From contig UQWD01000008.1 of the NCBI GenBank assembly GCA_900544555.1, positions 37,551 through 101,550 on the forward strand: a DNA stretch of 64,000 bases. Direction: 5' to 3'. Under the pieces are notes generated by a model. The model was given only the letters and a program-made list of their open reading frames with translations, ran no database searches and had not been told where the DNA came from. Positions 42,133 through 50,521 of the stretch are shown piece after piece (position 1 is the first letter of the stretch; every line of letters starts with the position of its first letter). Source of the DNA: an uncultured Eubacteriales bacterium. Lineage in GTDB: Bacteria > Bacillota > Clostridia > Christensenellales > CAG-138. The position numbers were made by a program, and so were the translations under genes.

Positions 42133-42882
42133 ATGACAAGAATCTTCAAGACGGTGGTATCGCTGCTGGTTGTGCTTGCGCTCGCGTTTGCGTTCGGCTG
42201 CAACCCCGGTGAACAGCCCAAGACCGACCCTACGCCGGGCATTGACGCCACGGAGGAGCCTAACGCAACACAGGAACCAGACAAATCATCAGAGCCGGAT
42301 ACGCAAAACCCCACCCCGGAAGCCGGCGCTACGCCCTCGACGACTGAGGGGACGGATCCCACGCCGAATCAGGGAGAGAAAACCCCCGGCCCGACGGATA
42401 AGGCGACGCCCAAGCCCACGGCCGCTCCTACGGCTAAACCGACCCCAGAGAATAAACCGGATATCGCGGATTTCAAAACAAAGGATTTAAACGGAACTAC
42501 CTATTCAAACAGCCTGTTTGGAAAATCTAAGCTGACCATGCTCAACGTATGGGCGACATGGTGCAACCCATGTATTGGAGAGCTGCCTGCGCTCCAGCAG
42601 TTGAGCGATAAGTATAAGGGCCGCATGCAGGTTGTGGGTATACTGTTTGATTCTTCCGATGCTGGCGCGATCGACTCCGCACTCACCATTGTTGAGGGAC
42701 TTGGCGTGAAATACCCGTCGCTGCGCTGCAATTCACAGGTCAAAAACGCCATTATAAAGCCTTATGGTATCAATAAGCTGCCATCGACCCTGTTTGTCGA
42801 TTCAAACGGCAACGTAGTAAAAGTCGTCCAAGGCGAAAAGTCGTTTTCACAATGGAGTTCCATTGTGGACGGCTTGCTTTAA
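42133..42882 (+). CDS. TlpA/ResA-like thioredoxin lipoprotein
   Basis: A 249-residue exported lipoprotein. The signal peptide ends in a lipobox with Cys23 (AFGC). A Pro/Thr/Glu-rich linker of about 85 residues (25-110) follows. A TlpA-type thioredoxin fold then holds LNVWATWCNPCIGELPAL with redox Cys144 and Cys147, VGILFDSSD, and the cis-Pro region NKLPSTLFVDSNG. It probably reduces or oxidises disulfides on the outer face of the membrane. The ATG at 42133 follows GAGGTG. First gene of a four-gene unit with a CXXC protein, a NapH-like protein and a surface protein. Confidence 0.92.
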   Translation: MTRIFKTVVSLLVVLALAFAFGCNPGEQPKTDPTPGIDATEEPNATQEPDKSSEPDTQNPTPEAGATPSTTEGTDPTPNQGEKTPGPTDKATPKPTAAPTAKPTPENKPDIADFKTKDLNGTTYSNSLFGKSKLTMLNVWATWCNPCIGELPALQQLSDKYKGRMQVVGILFDSSDAGAIDSALTIVEGLGVKYPSLRCNSQVKNAIIKPYGINKLPSTLFVDSNGNVVKVVQGEKSFSQWSSIVDGLL

Positions 42883-42898
42883 TTAAGGGAGGTCGTCT

Positions 42899-43057
42899 AT
42901 GCGCACGTTTTTTAAGAATAATAGCCGTTATCTGATCCCGACGGCATTATTTGTTCTGGGGGCGGCGTTTGCGCTCCTGGGCATATATCGTGACGAGGTA
43001 GCGACTGTATTGGCGAAAGCGACGGCAATTTGCCAGGAGTGTATTGGAATTGGATAA
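42899..43057 (+). CDS. CD1871A-type CXXC small membrane protein
   Basis: A 52-residue protein: one membrane helix (LIPTALFVLGAAFALLGIYR), then RDEVATVLAKATAICQECIGIG with a terminal Cys-x-x-Cys. This matches the small CD1871A family of CXXC-containing proteins of Clostridia, found beside 4Fe-4S membrane proteins. GGAGGT precedes the ATG. It ends 14 bp inside the following gene, so translation is coupled. It may pass electrons between the NapH-like protein and the TlpA-like thioredoxin (inference). Confidence 0.85.
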   Translation: MRTFFKNNSRYLIPTALFVLGAAFALLGIYRDEVATVLAKATAICQECIGIG

Positions 43058-43991
43058 GATAAAGAAAAACTTAAGAAAACGCACGGAGCGGATTCGGTTT
43101 TTGATACAGAGCTTATTCTTTATCGCGACCAACAGCTTCGTTATAGGGTATCTTCAGGGCGGCATATATCAGGGGAACCTCAAACAGATCTGCGTGCCGG
43201 GCCTGAACTGCTATTCATGCCCCGGCGCGGTCGGCTCCTGCCCGATTGGCGCGCTTCAGGCAATTCTAAACAAACGTGAATTTTCCCTCGACGCTTCCGG
43301 CGGGCTCGCGATGACCCCCGCCTATTACGTCCCCTTCTATATCATCGGCTTGATCATGATGTTCGGCGCGGTCTGCGGCAGGTTTATCTGCGGCTTTCTT
43401 TGCCCGTTCGGGCTGGTGCAGGATCTGCTCCACAAAATCCCGCTGCCGAAGAAGCTGAAAATCCGAACTTTTCCCGGGGATAAGCAGCTCAGGTATCTTA
43501 AGTATGTCGTGCTTGGCGTTATGGTTATCGGCCTTCCGCTTTTCGCGTCGGCGGATCCCTATTTCTGCAAATACATCTGCCCGTCCGGCACGCTGATAGG
43601 CGGCATACCGCTGCTTTCCCTTGACGCGACGCTGCGCGAGTCAGCCGGCCTTTTAACCGCGTTTAAGATGGCGCTGCTTGGGCTTATCGTATTGCTCTCC
43701 ATCGTTATTTACCGGCCGTTCTGCAAATACCTTTGCCCGCTCGGCGCGTTATACTCCCTGATCAATCCGTTCTCAATGTACCGCTATTATGTGGATGAAA
43801 AGCGCTGTACGGATTGCGGGGCATGTACGCGCGCTTGCCGTATGGGCGTGGATATACGCAAAACGCCAAACAGCCTTGAATGCATACGCTGCGGCGATTG
43901 CAAGGCCGCGTGCCCTCATAAGGCTGTCTGCTCCGGCTTTAAGCGCAAACCGGCCGCCGCGGATGAGGAGACCAAACCCATGAATGTTTAG
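43044..43991 (+). CDS. NapH/CcoG-like 4Fe-4S membrane protein
   Basis: About 315 residues with four to five membrane helices. Cys motifs: CVPGLNCYSCPGAVGSCP near residue 50, CGFLCPFG and CKYLCPLG, typical of NapH-type proteins, and a C-terminal 2[4Fe-4S] ferredoxin domain CTDCGACTRACRMG and CIRCGDCKAACP. It likely takes electrons from a cytoplasmic donor across the membrane. The start is TTG at 43044 (AGGAG 4 nt upstream) or TTG at 43050; no ATG is near. It overlaps the CXXC gene. Confidence 0.9.
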   Translation: MELDKIKKNLRKRTERIRFLIQSLFFIATNSFVIGYLQGGIYQGNLKQICVPGLNCYSCPGAVGSCPIGALQAILNKREFSLDASGGLAMTPAYYVPFYIIGLIMMFGAVCGRFICGFLCPFGLVQDLLHKIPLPKKLKIRTFPGDKQLRYLKYVVLGVMVIGLPLFASADPYFCKYICPSGTLIGGIPLLSLDATLRESAGLLTAFKMALLGLIVLLSIVIYRPFCKYLCPLGALYSLINPFSMYRYYVDEKRCTDCGACTRACRMGVDIRKTPNSLECIRCGDCKAACPHKAVCSGFKRKPAAADEETKPMNV

Positions 43992-44051
43992 CCAAAAGGC
44001 TATGCAGTATATTGAACCAGAATCAACAAATGGAAAGGGGTTAATTCATTT

Positions 44052-45197
44052 ATGAAAAAGATGTTGGCAGTAGTAACCGCGCTGGTAGTGGCGTTGTGCC
44101 TGGCAGTCCCCGCGATGGCTATCTCCGGCGTTGATGCGCCCGCGAAGCCGGCCGCGCCCGAAGAGCTGGCGGCAGGGACGTTTGACGCCAAGCTTACCCT
44201 GGTGAACAATACGCCCAAGGTAGAGGAAGACGACGATTTTAACGAGTACAACGTATGGGAACCTATCGACGGAAAAACGCAGTTTAAAGTAGGCGATAAA
44301 ATTACTTACATACTTTCGTACGCGATACCCGCCGAGCTTGAGCAGTTTACGCAGGAAGAGGCGGCAAGTATCCTTTTTGAGCTTACCGCGAAGGGCCTAA
44401 AGAATATTTCGATTTTTGAGGCCACGGGCTGCGACCCCAATACCCACTGCGATTATGACCTGGGCATCTGCCAGATCCTTCCCGGCTACGGCAACGTAAC
44501 CGAGGAGGGCAACGTATGCAAGGTCAAGGTCCGCCCGAATACGGAAGTCAGCATCGTGTTTACGGCCGAGATAGCGGACGCCAAGGCGAGCCTTAATCTA
44601 GTTACTACCGTAGGCCAGTATAAAATCCCCGCGACGTTCTCCGTCGGAACCTTGGGATTTGTTAAGGATTACGCTACGATTGACGGTACGGCTTATTCCG
44701 CGTACCAGCTCAGCTATGAAAACAAGCTGGAAGTTTATAAAGACGGGATCAGCTTTCTTGTAACGGGAGAAAATACCGCATGCGAGCATATCATCGTAAC
44801 CACAAACACCTCTGAATTTGTAGTGGCCGCTCCCGAGTTTTACGATGGCATCGCGGAGTTCGGGTTTGCCCCTGTGAAGGATGGCGTTATCAGCTTTGAT
44901 AAAATTATCACGCAAGGGAAGGATTTTGACGCGATTATGGCCGCATACGAGAAGTACATGACGTTCTTCAACTTCTCGCTTGAAAAGGGCGGCGTATTGG
45001 CGGAAGGCGTTTTCCTCGCCGGCCATACATCTCATCAAAATGAGCTTAATATGAATCTGAACATTGCCGGCGGCGCTCAACCCACCCCCGGCCCCGTTCC
45101 TCCGGCCACTGGCGCGGGAAGCGTTGCGCTGATGGGCGCCGCGTTCATATGCGCAGGCGGCGCGTTGGGCGTGAAGGCCTGGCGCAGAAGAAAGTAA
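44052..45197 (+). CDS. Secreted surface protein with a PPATG sorting-like tail
   Basis: A 381-residue exported protein. The signal peptide (about 1-23) is followed by an acidic, beta-rich ectodomain without a family I can name. It has four cysteines in a short region (ATGCDPNTHCDYDLGICQI and NVCKV) that could form disulfides. The C-terminus has PPATG at 350-354, a hydrophobic segment and RRRK, the layout of a sortase signal with Pro in place of Leu. No sortase gene is in the window. It ends the redox operon, and the cysteines fit a substrate of the TlpA-like thioredoxin (inference). Confidence 0.75.
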   Translation: MKKMLAVVTALVVALCLAVPAMAISGVDAPAKPAAPEELAAGTFDAKLTLVNNTPKVEEDDDFNEYNVWEPIDGKTQFKVGDKITYILSYAIPAELEQFTQEEAASILFELTAKGLKNISIFEATGCDPNTHCDYDLGICQILPGYGNVTEEGNVCKVKVRPNTEVSIVFTAEIADAKASLNLVTTVGQYKIPATFSVGTLGFVKDYATIDGTAYSAYQLSYENKLEVYKDGISFLVTGENTACEHIIVTTNTSEFVVAAPEFYDGIAEFGFAPVKDGVISFDKIITQGKDFDAIMAAYEKYMTFFNFSLEKGGVLAEGVFLAGHTSHQNELNMNLNIAGGAQPTPGPVPPATGAGSVALMGAAFICAGGALGVKAWRRRK

Positions 45198-45256
45198 GAG
45201 GCTTGGCGCTCAGCGGACAAACGCACGGAAGACGGCGCTGGTTGTTTACCGGCATA

Positions 45257-45286
45257 ATGCCGGGGTATAATACCCCGGCATTTTTT
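45257..45286 (+). terminator. Strong terminator of the redox operon
   Basis: ATGCCGGGGTA (45257-45267), loop TAA, TACCCCGGCAT (45271-45281), then TTTTT. Confidence 0.92.
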
Positions 45287-45454
45287 ATCCTGGCTTTCTC
45301 TATTAATAACTCCGGCTAATCCGACGGAATTAATTGAAGGCTCTCTCGTTGATACTGCCTAAAAAACACTTAAATCAACAGCGAAACAAAGCGAAGGGAA
45401 GCAGGCTAAAACGTAACTTTGCCTGCCCGCCCAACGGTATTGAGACAATTAAAA

Positions 45455-45484
45455 CCCCTGGCCGCCGGCGGCCAGGGGTTTTTT
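45455..45484. terminator. Second, bidirectional terminator-like palindrome
   Basis: CCCCTGGCCGCC (45455-45466) and GGCGGCCAGGGG (45467-45478) form a perfect dyad with AAAA before and TTTTTT after. No gene is supported between it and the first terminator. The stretch to the PNP gene, 45485-45758, also shows nothing I can name. Confidence 0.8.
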
Positions 45485-45758
45485 ACGCGCATCGCCGTTA
45501 TCACGCGCGGCCGCAAGCACGGGGATGCGTTTGTAGGGGTTTGAAATTTATACGGATAGGCCTCCAGCCGGTATTGCCCGCTGAAGATACTCGTTTTATT
45601 TAACACGAATCAGGCTTTCTTACAAACCTTTAACGGCATTGAATTTCCAACCCATGTCATGTAAAATCTAAAACATGATTTCATATGACGCTTAAGCGCC
45701 TATCTTGCGGGATATATGGATATTTGGCGCGCGAAATTTAATTACGGGAGGAATTAGA

Positions 45759-46592
45759 GTGTATACCATACAGCAATACCGCGAGAGCGCGGAGTATATG
45801 AAGAGGAGGCTGGGGTCAATTAAACCCGGCGTACTGTTAATTTTGGGCTCAGGCCTTGGCTCAATGGCGGATTTGGTTGAAAACCCCGTGTATATACCCT
45901 ATAAAAACGTACCCCATATGCGCGCGAGCACCGCGATTGGTCATGAGGGCCGTTTTGTTGCTGGAAGCTTAGCGGGTATGGAGGCGCTTATTATGCAGGG
46001 ACGGCTGCATTGCTATGAAGGCTATACGGCTCATGAAGCGGCGTATCCGGTACGGCTTGCAAAGCTTATCGGGATTGAATCGATGGTCGTTACCAATGCC
46101 GCGGGCGGGATTAACACCGAGTTCAAGCCGGGAGATCTCATGTTGATAAGCGATTTTATCAAATTTAATTGGCCGAACCCTTTGATTGGCCCAAATCTTG
46201 AAGAATTTGGTCCTCGCTTTCCAGATATGTCCAGGGTATTTGACAGGGAATATATGCGGCTGTTCCGCGAGTCCGCCGAGCGGGCGGGAGACAAAATACA
46301 GGAGGGCGTCTATTTTTACGCGTCCGGGCCTCAATATGAAACTCCTGCGGAGATCCGCGCGATGAGGGCGCTTGGCGCAGACGCGGTCGGCATGAGCACC
46401 GTACCCGAATGCATTGCCGCGCGCCACGCGGGCATGCGTATACTGGGCGTTACGCTCATCACCAATATGGCCTCCGGCGTATTGGACAAGCCGCTCTCCG
46501 GCGAGGAGGTTATAGAGGCCGGCGGCAAGGCTTCGGGCAGGTTCAGCAGGCATATTATGCGCTTTCTCGAGAGGATGAGCGATGAAGCTTGA
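45759..46592 (+). CDS. punA: Purine-nucleoside phosphorylase
   Basis: A 277-residue trimeric-type PNP. Motifs: LLILGSGLGSMADLVE (phosphate-binding), GHEGRFVAGSLAG, MQGRLHCYEGYTAHEAAYPVR, VVTNAAGGIN, and YFYASGPQYETPAEIRAMR followed by GADAVGMSTVPE. It splits inosine or guanosine with phosphate. The start is GTG 45759 with GGGAGG at 45746-45751; an ATG 18 codons upstream has no ribosome-binding site. It overlaps the deaminase gene by 11 bp, a pair that would convert adenosine to hypoxanthine. Confidence 0.94.
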   Translation: MYTIQQYRESAEYMKRRLGSIKPGVLLILGSGLGSMADLVENPVYIPYKNVPHMRASTAIGHEGRFVAGSLAGMEALIMQGRLHCYEGYTAHEAAYPVRLAKLIGIESMVVTNAAGGINTEFKPGDLMLISDFIKFNWPNPLIGPNLEEFGPRFPDMSRVFDREYMRLFRESAERAGDKIQEGVYFYASGPQYETPAEIRAMRALGADAVGMSTVPECIAARHAGMRILGVTLITNMASGVLDKPLSGEEVIEAGGKASGRFSRHIMRFLERMSDEA

Positions 46593-47928
46593 TGTTTTAT
46601 TTAAGAATGCCGACGTCCTTACCATGGATGACGAACGCCGGATTATTACGGGCGGCTTTGTAGGAGTGTGCGGCGGTATGATAGATTACGTTGGCGAATA
46701 CAAGCCTGACGGGGCGGCTGCCAGGGTTATCGACTGCGCGGGCCGCATACTCATGCCCGGGCTGGTCAATGCGCACGCGCACACGGCAATGTGCGTTATG
46801 CGCGGATACGCGGACGACTATAACCTTCAGCATTGGCTGCACGATAAGGTATTGCCCGCGGAGGCGCGGCTGAATCAAAGAGCCGTGGCCGCGGGAGCAA
46901 GGCTGGGGTTTGCAGAGATGCTTCGTACGGGTACGACCTCCTTAAGCGATATGTACTTTTTTGAAGCTGAAGTCGCGGAAGCGGCGTTAGATGCGGGTAT
47001 ACGCGCCTCGTTATCCAACGGGATCGTCGCTTTTGACCCGGATGCATCAAGCTTTAAGCATGACAGGAGCGTAAAGGAAACATATGAGCTTATAGAACGC
47101 TATCACGGCGCGGGCAGCGGGCGTATCCGATGTGACGCTTCAATACATGGCGAGTATACTTCCACGCCCAAAGCGCGCCGCTTCATGACCGAAATCGCGC
47201 TTAAATACGACTTAAATATGCACGTTCATCTGTCCGAAACGCGCGCGGAACACCAGGGCTGCGTTTTGCGTGCGAACAAAACGCCGGCGCGCCTTTTTTA
47301 TGATGAAGGCGTGTTTGACGCGCCCACGCTGGCCGCCCATTGCGTTTGGGTAACGCCCGAGGATATGGAGCTGATGGCGGAAAAGGGCGTTACGGCCGTG
47401 CATTGCCCCGTATCCAATCTGAAGCTGGCAAGCGGTATCGCGCCGGTAAGCAGGCTTAAAGAGAGCGGGGTTGGTATTGCGCTGGGTACGGACGGCTGCT
47501 GTTCCAACAACACGCACGACCTGTTTGAGGAAATCAAGCTCACGGCTCTGCTCGCAAAGGGCGTAAGCGCCAACCCAACGGCCCTAAACGCGTATGACGC
47601 GCTTTTTATGGCGACGAGAGGCGGCGCTCGGGCGCAGGGCAGGGGTGCGGAGATTGGCTGTATACGCCCTGGCATGGAGGCTGATATGATTTTAATAGAT
47701 GCTTCCAGCCCCAAAATGAGGCCGGTATATGATATCACGGGGGCGCTTGCGTATGCCGCCAACGGCTCGGACGTTTGCCTGACAATGGTACAGGGTAGGA
47801 TACTCTACGAAAATGGGCGGTTTTACACTATTGACGTGGAGAAGGCGATTAGGGAGGTGGAGAACCTAGCCGTCCCGTTGGTGCTTGGGAACGGTGTTAA
47901 AACGCCGCTCAATGGAAACGATATATAA
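46582..47928 (+). CDS. Amidohydrolase, MTA/SAH/adenosine deaminase type
   Basis: A 448-residue metal-dependent amidohydrolase of the MtaD/SsnA group. Metal ligands: LVNAHAHTAM (two His), HVHLSETRAEH, AAHCVWVTPEDM, and GTDGCCSNNTHDLFEE (Asp). It deaminates 5'-methylthioadenosine, S-adenosylhomocysteine or adenosine; the exact choice cannot be told. Overlap with punA supports purine salvage. The start lies 11 bp inside punA. Confidence 0.9.
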   Translation: MKLDVLFKNADVLTMDDERRIITGGFVGVCGGMIDYVGEYKPDGAAARVIDCAGRILMPGLVNAHAHTAMCVMRGYADDYNLQHWLHDKVLPAEARLNQRAVAAGARLGFAEMLRTGTTSLSDMYFFEAEVAEAALDAGIRASLSNGIVAFDPDASSFKHDRSVKETYELIERYHGAGSGRIRCDASIHGEYTSTPKARRFMTEIALKYDLNMHVHLSETRAEHQGCVLRANKTPARLFYDEGVFDAPTLAAHCVWVTPEDMELMAEKGVTAVHCPVSNLKLASGIAPVSRLKESGVGIALGTDGCCSNNTHDLFEEIKLTALLAKGVSANPTALNAYDALFMATRGGARAQGRGAEIGCIRPGMEADMILIDASSPKMRPVYDITGALAYAANGSDVCLTMVQGRILYENGRFYTIDVEKAIREVENLAVPLVLGNGVKTPLNGNDI

Positions 47929-47953
47929 ATCACGAGAAAGAGGGATTTGGTAT

Positions 47954-48373
47954 ATGGGCGCTTTGGAAGCGGCGCTTGCCGCATGGTTTGTCGCGCAGAT
48001 GATAAAATTCACCATACAATCCATTAAGAGTAAGAAGGTCAGCCTGGTTTATCTGGTAGCCTCCGGTTCCATGCCCAGCTCCCACTCCGCTATGGTTGTG
48101 GCGTTAACCGTGAGGATCGGTATAACCGAGGGGATTACATCCCCCTTATTCGCGGCGTGCGTTGTGTTTTCATTGATTATTATGTACGATGCGGCCGGCG
48201 TACGACGCTCCGTGGGCGTACAGGCGCGCAAGCTCAACGAGGTGCTTGAGCATTTTAACGAATCGCATCAGGTGGATATCACCAAACTCAGGGAAATACT
48301 TGGGCATACGCCGGTTGAGGTTTTTGTCGGCAGCGCCATCGGCGCGCTGATGGCTATCATATGGCCTAGATAA
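47954..48373 (+). CDS. Divergent PAP2-family membrane protein (YuiD/DUF212)
   Basis: A 139-residue membrane protein with three or four helices. KSKKVSLVYLVASGSMPSSH is the conserved phosphatase-like block (SGSMPSSHSA) and DAAGVRRSVGVQARKLNE the second. The family is related to acid phosphatases; function unknown, possibly prenyl- or lipid-phosphate hydrolysis. The ATG at 47954 follows GAGGG at a long spacing; an upstream in-frame ATG inside the deaminase gene is less likely. Confidence 0.85.
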   Translation: MGALEAALAAWFVAQMIKFTIQSIKSKKVSLVYLVASGSMPSSHSAMVVALTVRIGITEGITSPLFAACVVFSLIIMYDAAGVRRSVGVQARKLNEVLEHFNESHQVDITKLREILGHTPVEVFVGSAIGALMAIIWPR

Positions 48374-48426
48374 CGCCATATTGGGCTGGTTTAAGCTACG
48401 CCAAAGCAACAGTGAAAAATATTCCT

Positions 48427-48448
48427 ACAGACCGGCGCGCCGGTCTGT
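48427..48448. other. Perfect 22-bp palindrome
   Basis: Arms ACAGACCGGCG and CGCCGGTCTGT abut without a spacer. No T-run follows on either strand, so it is a protein-binding site or an imperfect terminator. It lies 54 bp after the YuiD-like gene. Confidence 0.5.
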
Positions 48449-48647
48449 AACAGTTGATTCCAGTTTCGGCGGCATTTGCGCCGGAGCCGGATTTAAATCT
48501 ATTTGGTTCGCCCCGTACCAGGCTAGCTGCCGATTTTTCCGTAGGTTATAAGTAAATCAGGCAAGCATCATTGCATTGCATCAAAGAATTCGTCGGCTGT
48601 CTTCCAAACCCGCAATGGTCGGTAATTGGCGTGGGAAAAGAGGAACA

Positions 48648-48671
48648 AGAAAAATCGCGGCGTTTGCCGCG
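48648..48671 (-). terminator. Terminator of the acyltransferase gene
   Basis: On the minus strand CGCGGC (48666-48671), loop AAAC, GCCGCG (48656-48661), then ATTTTTC. Confidence 0.8.
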
Positions 48672-48731
48672 TTGGAATGTTAATGTATTCGTTTGCGTTG
48701 TTTAAACAACGCACTCACACAAAAGCCATTT

Positions 48732-49772
48732 CTAACCTGTTACGCCTATCCATTTGGCAAGCCTTTTTGAAAAGCTATCCAGCAGCTTGAACGGCGCCGA
48801 AAATGGCTTTAGCGATAATATCAACGTAATGAGCAGGCCGGCGGGTATGATAAGATACCGCCAGAGAGGGAAGCTCTCCAGCCAGGTTTGGCCAAGCTTT
48901 AGGCGAGAATATGCGATTGTAAGCATAAGGTGCAGGATAAACACTTGCTGAGTGCGCTGGCCGAGCGTTGAAAAAAACGTGCGGCACTTTGGCGTAAGCA
49001 CAAGGAATGCCCATGAGGCGAGGCCGGCGTAAATATACCAAATCAAACGCTGGTAAATCCCGCTTGCGCCGAGTTTAAGCGCGTCGTAGCTGTTTTTGCC
49101 GCTGAGCATGCCCTTGATTATGAGATCAGGGGCGAAGAGCACGCAAGCCGCTGCGACCGCAAAAACAAGAACTGCGATAATCCAATAGCGTTTGTGAAAT
49201 ACGCGAGAGGCGGTTGCCCCGTCCATATAGAACCCCATCAGGAAAAAGGGCATAAACACGAAGTAACGGCTGATATTGGCAAAGTGCCCAACACGCGGAT
49301 CAAGGCCTATTAGCAGAGCCATAACGACAAACGCGCAAAACGCCGTTGTTTTGCGAAAACGCGTTATAGCAGGCAAAGTCACCGCGGTTTGGATTAAAAA
49401 CACAACATACCACAGCCCAAAGCGCGAATCGAAGAAGCTAAACTTTGTATCCGCGCCCAATATATATTTATCGAAAACAAAGAAAGCGATTTGACAGACT
49501 ATGTATAATACAAGTAGTGAAACAAGGCGATCCGTGCGCGGCTTACCATCCCTTATCGCGGTTTTTGAGAAGTATCCAGAGATAAACAAAAAGCATGGCA
49601 TATGGAAAATATAAATGAACTTGAAAATACACCGTACCGCGTAACTCATTGGATAAATGGTTTCGCCAAGATGACCGATTACAACGGAGCATATCAGCAA
49701 AAAGCGTGCGTTATCGAAAAAACAGTCGCGCTGCAGCGGTTTTACAGCGCCCGGGGCAGCTATGGCGTCCAT
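48732..49772 (-). CDS. Acyltransferase_3-family membrane protein
   Basis: A 346-residue polytopic membrane protein (about 10 helices) of the acyltransferase 3/OafA-like family. RDCFFDNARFLLICSVVIGHL contains the conserved Arg/Asp and His of the first helices, and FHMPCFLFISGYF follows. Such proteins acetylate or succinylate surface sugars or lipids, or pass acyl groups over the membrane. AGAGGAT precedes the ATG. It is a single-gene unit with its own terminator. Confidence 0.85.
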   Translation of the reverse strand: MDAIAAPGAVKPLQRDCFFDNARFLLICSVVIGHLGETIYPMSYAVRCIFKFIYIFHMPCFLFISGYFSKTAIRDGKPRTDRLVSLLVLYIVCQIAFFVFDKYILGADTKFSFFDSRFGLWYVVFLIQTAVTLPAITRFRKTTAFCAFVVMALLIGLDPRVGHFANISRYFVFMPFFLMGFYMDGATASRVFHKRYWIIAVLVFAVAAACVLFAPDLIIKGMLSGKNSYDALKLGASGIYQRLIWYIYAGLASWAFLVLTPKCRTFFSTLGQRTQQVFILHLMLTIAYSRLKLGQTWLESFPLWRYLIIPAGLLITLILSLKPFSAPFKLLDSFSKRLAKWIGVTG

Positions 49773-50318
49773 ATTCTTTATCCTCTTTTCAGCGTTATTT
49801 TACGTTTTAAGCTATTGCGCAATAGCGCGAATAGCGTAAGAATTTGCATCCGCGAACCCTATGGTAAATCTCGGCCGCAACATCAATGCTTGATGGCAAA
49901 ATTGCGTGGATAGAACTTGAGCCGCGCTTTCTTTCCATCGCTACGCTTTTAAAGACTGCGGACGGGATATTAAGGATGAAGCGGAAGCTATCAACATTTA
50001 TACGTGAATTAGCCGGATTTGTCAAGCGTTACCGAGTCTATGTCAATGCTCCTCTTTTCAAAACCGCCGAAGCAGATTCCGGATTAATGATGGTACTATC
50101 GTCTAATATATAACAACAGGATTTCTCAGTATAAGATTTTGTATAGAGATAATTGAATAAGCAGTTCTGTTATTTTGAATGCATGCATGTATAGGTTCCT
50201 AGCCAAGAAATAACTTTAAAAAATCTTTAATAATTTTGAATAAATCATTAAAACATAAGTCCTGCGGTTTGGAATAGAATAAAGATATCTTTTTTGGCAA
50301 TCTTCAAATATAGATAAC
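49773..50318. other. Intergenic region with one palindrome
   Basis: It holds the perfect 16-bp palindrome GCTATTGCGCAATAGC (49811-49826). A 75-codon plus-strand frame at 49886-50113 has no ribosome-binding site and no recognisable motif. From about 50120 on the DNA is AT-rich, without a feature I can name. Confidence 0.5.
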
Positions 50319-50495
50319 GTGCTGAAAAAAGCTTTCAGGGAGGGCCGCGCGATTTCAAGCCATAAAAAGAAACGGGGCAGCGTTATATTCTGGGCCTTGG
50401 CGATGGCAGCTTATGCTTGCCTTAGTTTTTGTATGGGCGTTCGAGCGGCGTTTATTGTATTATTACATAAGGGAAAACGGCTGATTGAAGATTAA
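50319..50495 (+). CDS. Possible small membrane protein before vanW
   Basis: A 58-residue frame starts at GTG 50319 and ends 26 bp before vanW. It has a basic N-terminus (KKAFREGRAISSHKKKRG) and one hydrophobic segment (FWALAMAAYACLSFCMGVRA). No clear Shine-Dalgarno precedes the GTG and I do not recognise the product. Position directly ahead of the van-like genes is the main reason to list it. Confidence 0.35.
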   Translation: MLKKAFREGRAISSHKKKRGSVIFWALAMAAYACLSFCMGVRAAFIVLLHKGKRLIED

Positions 50496-50521
50496 TGAGC
50501 CGACAAGGAGGATAATAGGTT

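Noticed and set aside
42899..43057. Treating the CXXC frame as a shadow because of its size
   Set aside because: It has a strong ribosome-binding site, a membrane helix, a terminal CXXC and a fitting operon, so it is listed as a gene.
49886..50113. 75-codon frame between the acyltransferase gene and the van-like cluster
   Set aside because: No ribosome-binding site, no motif, and it overlaps a frame on the other strand; not supported as a gene.
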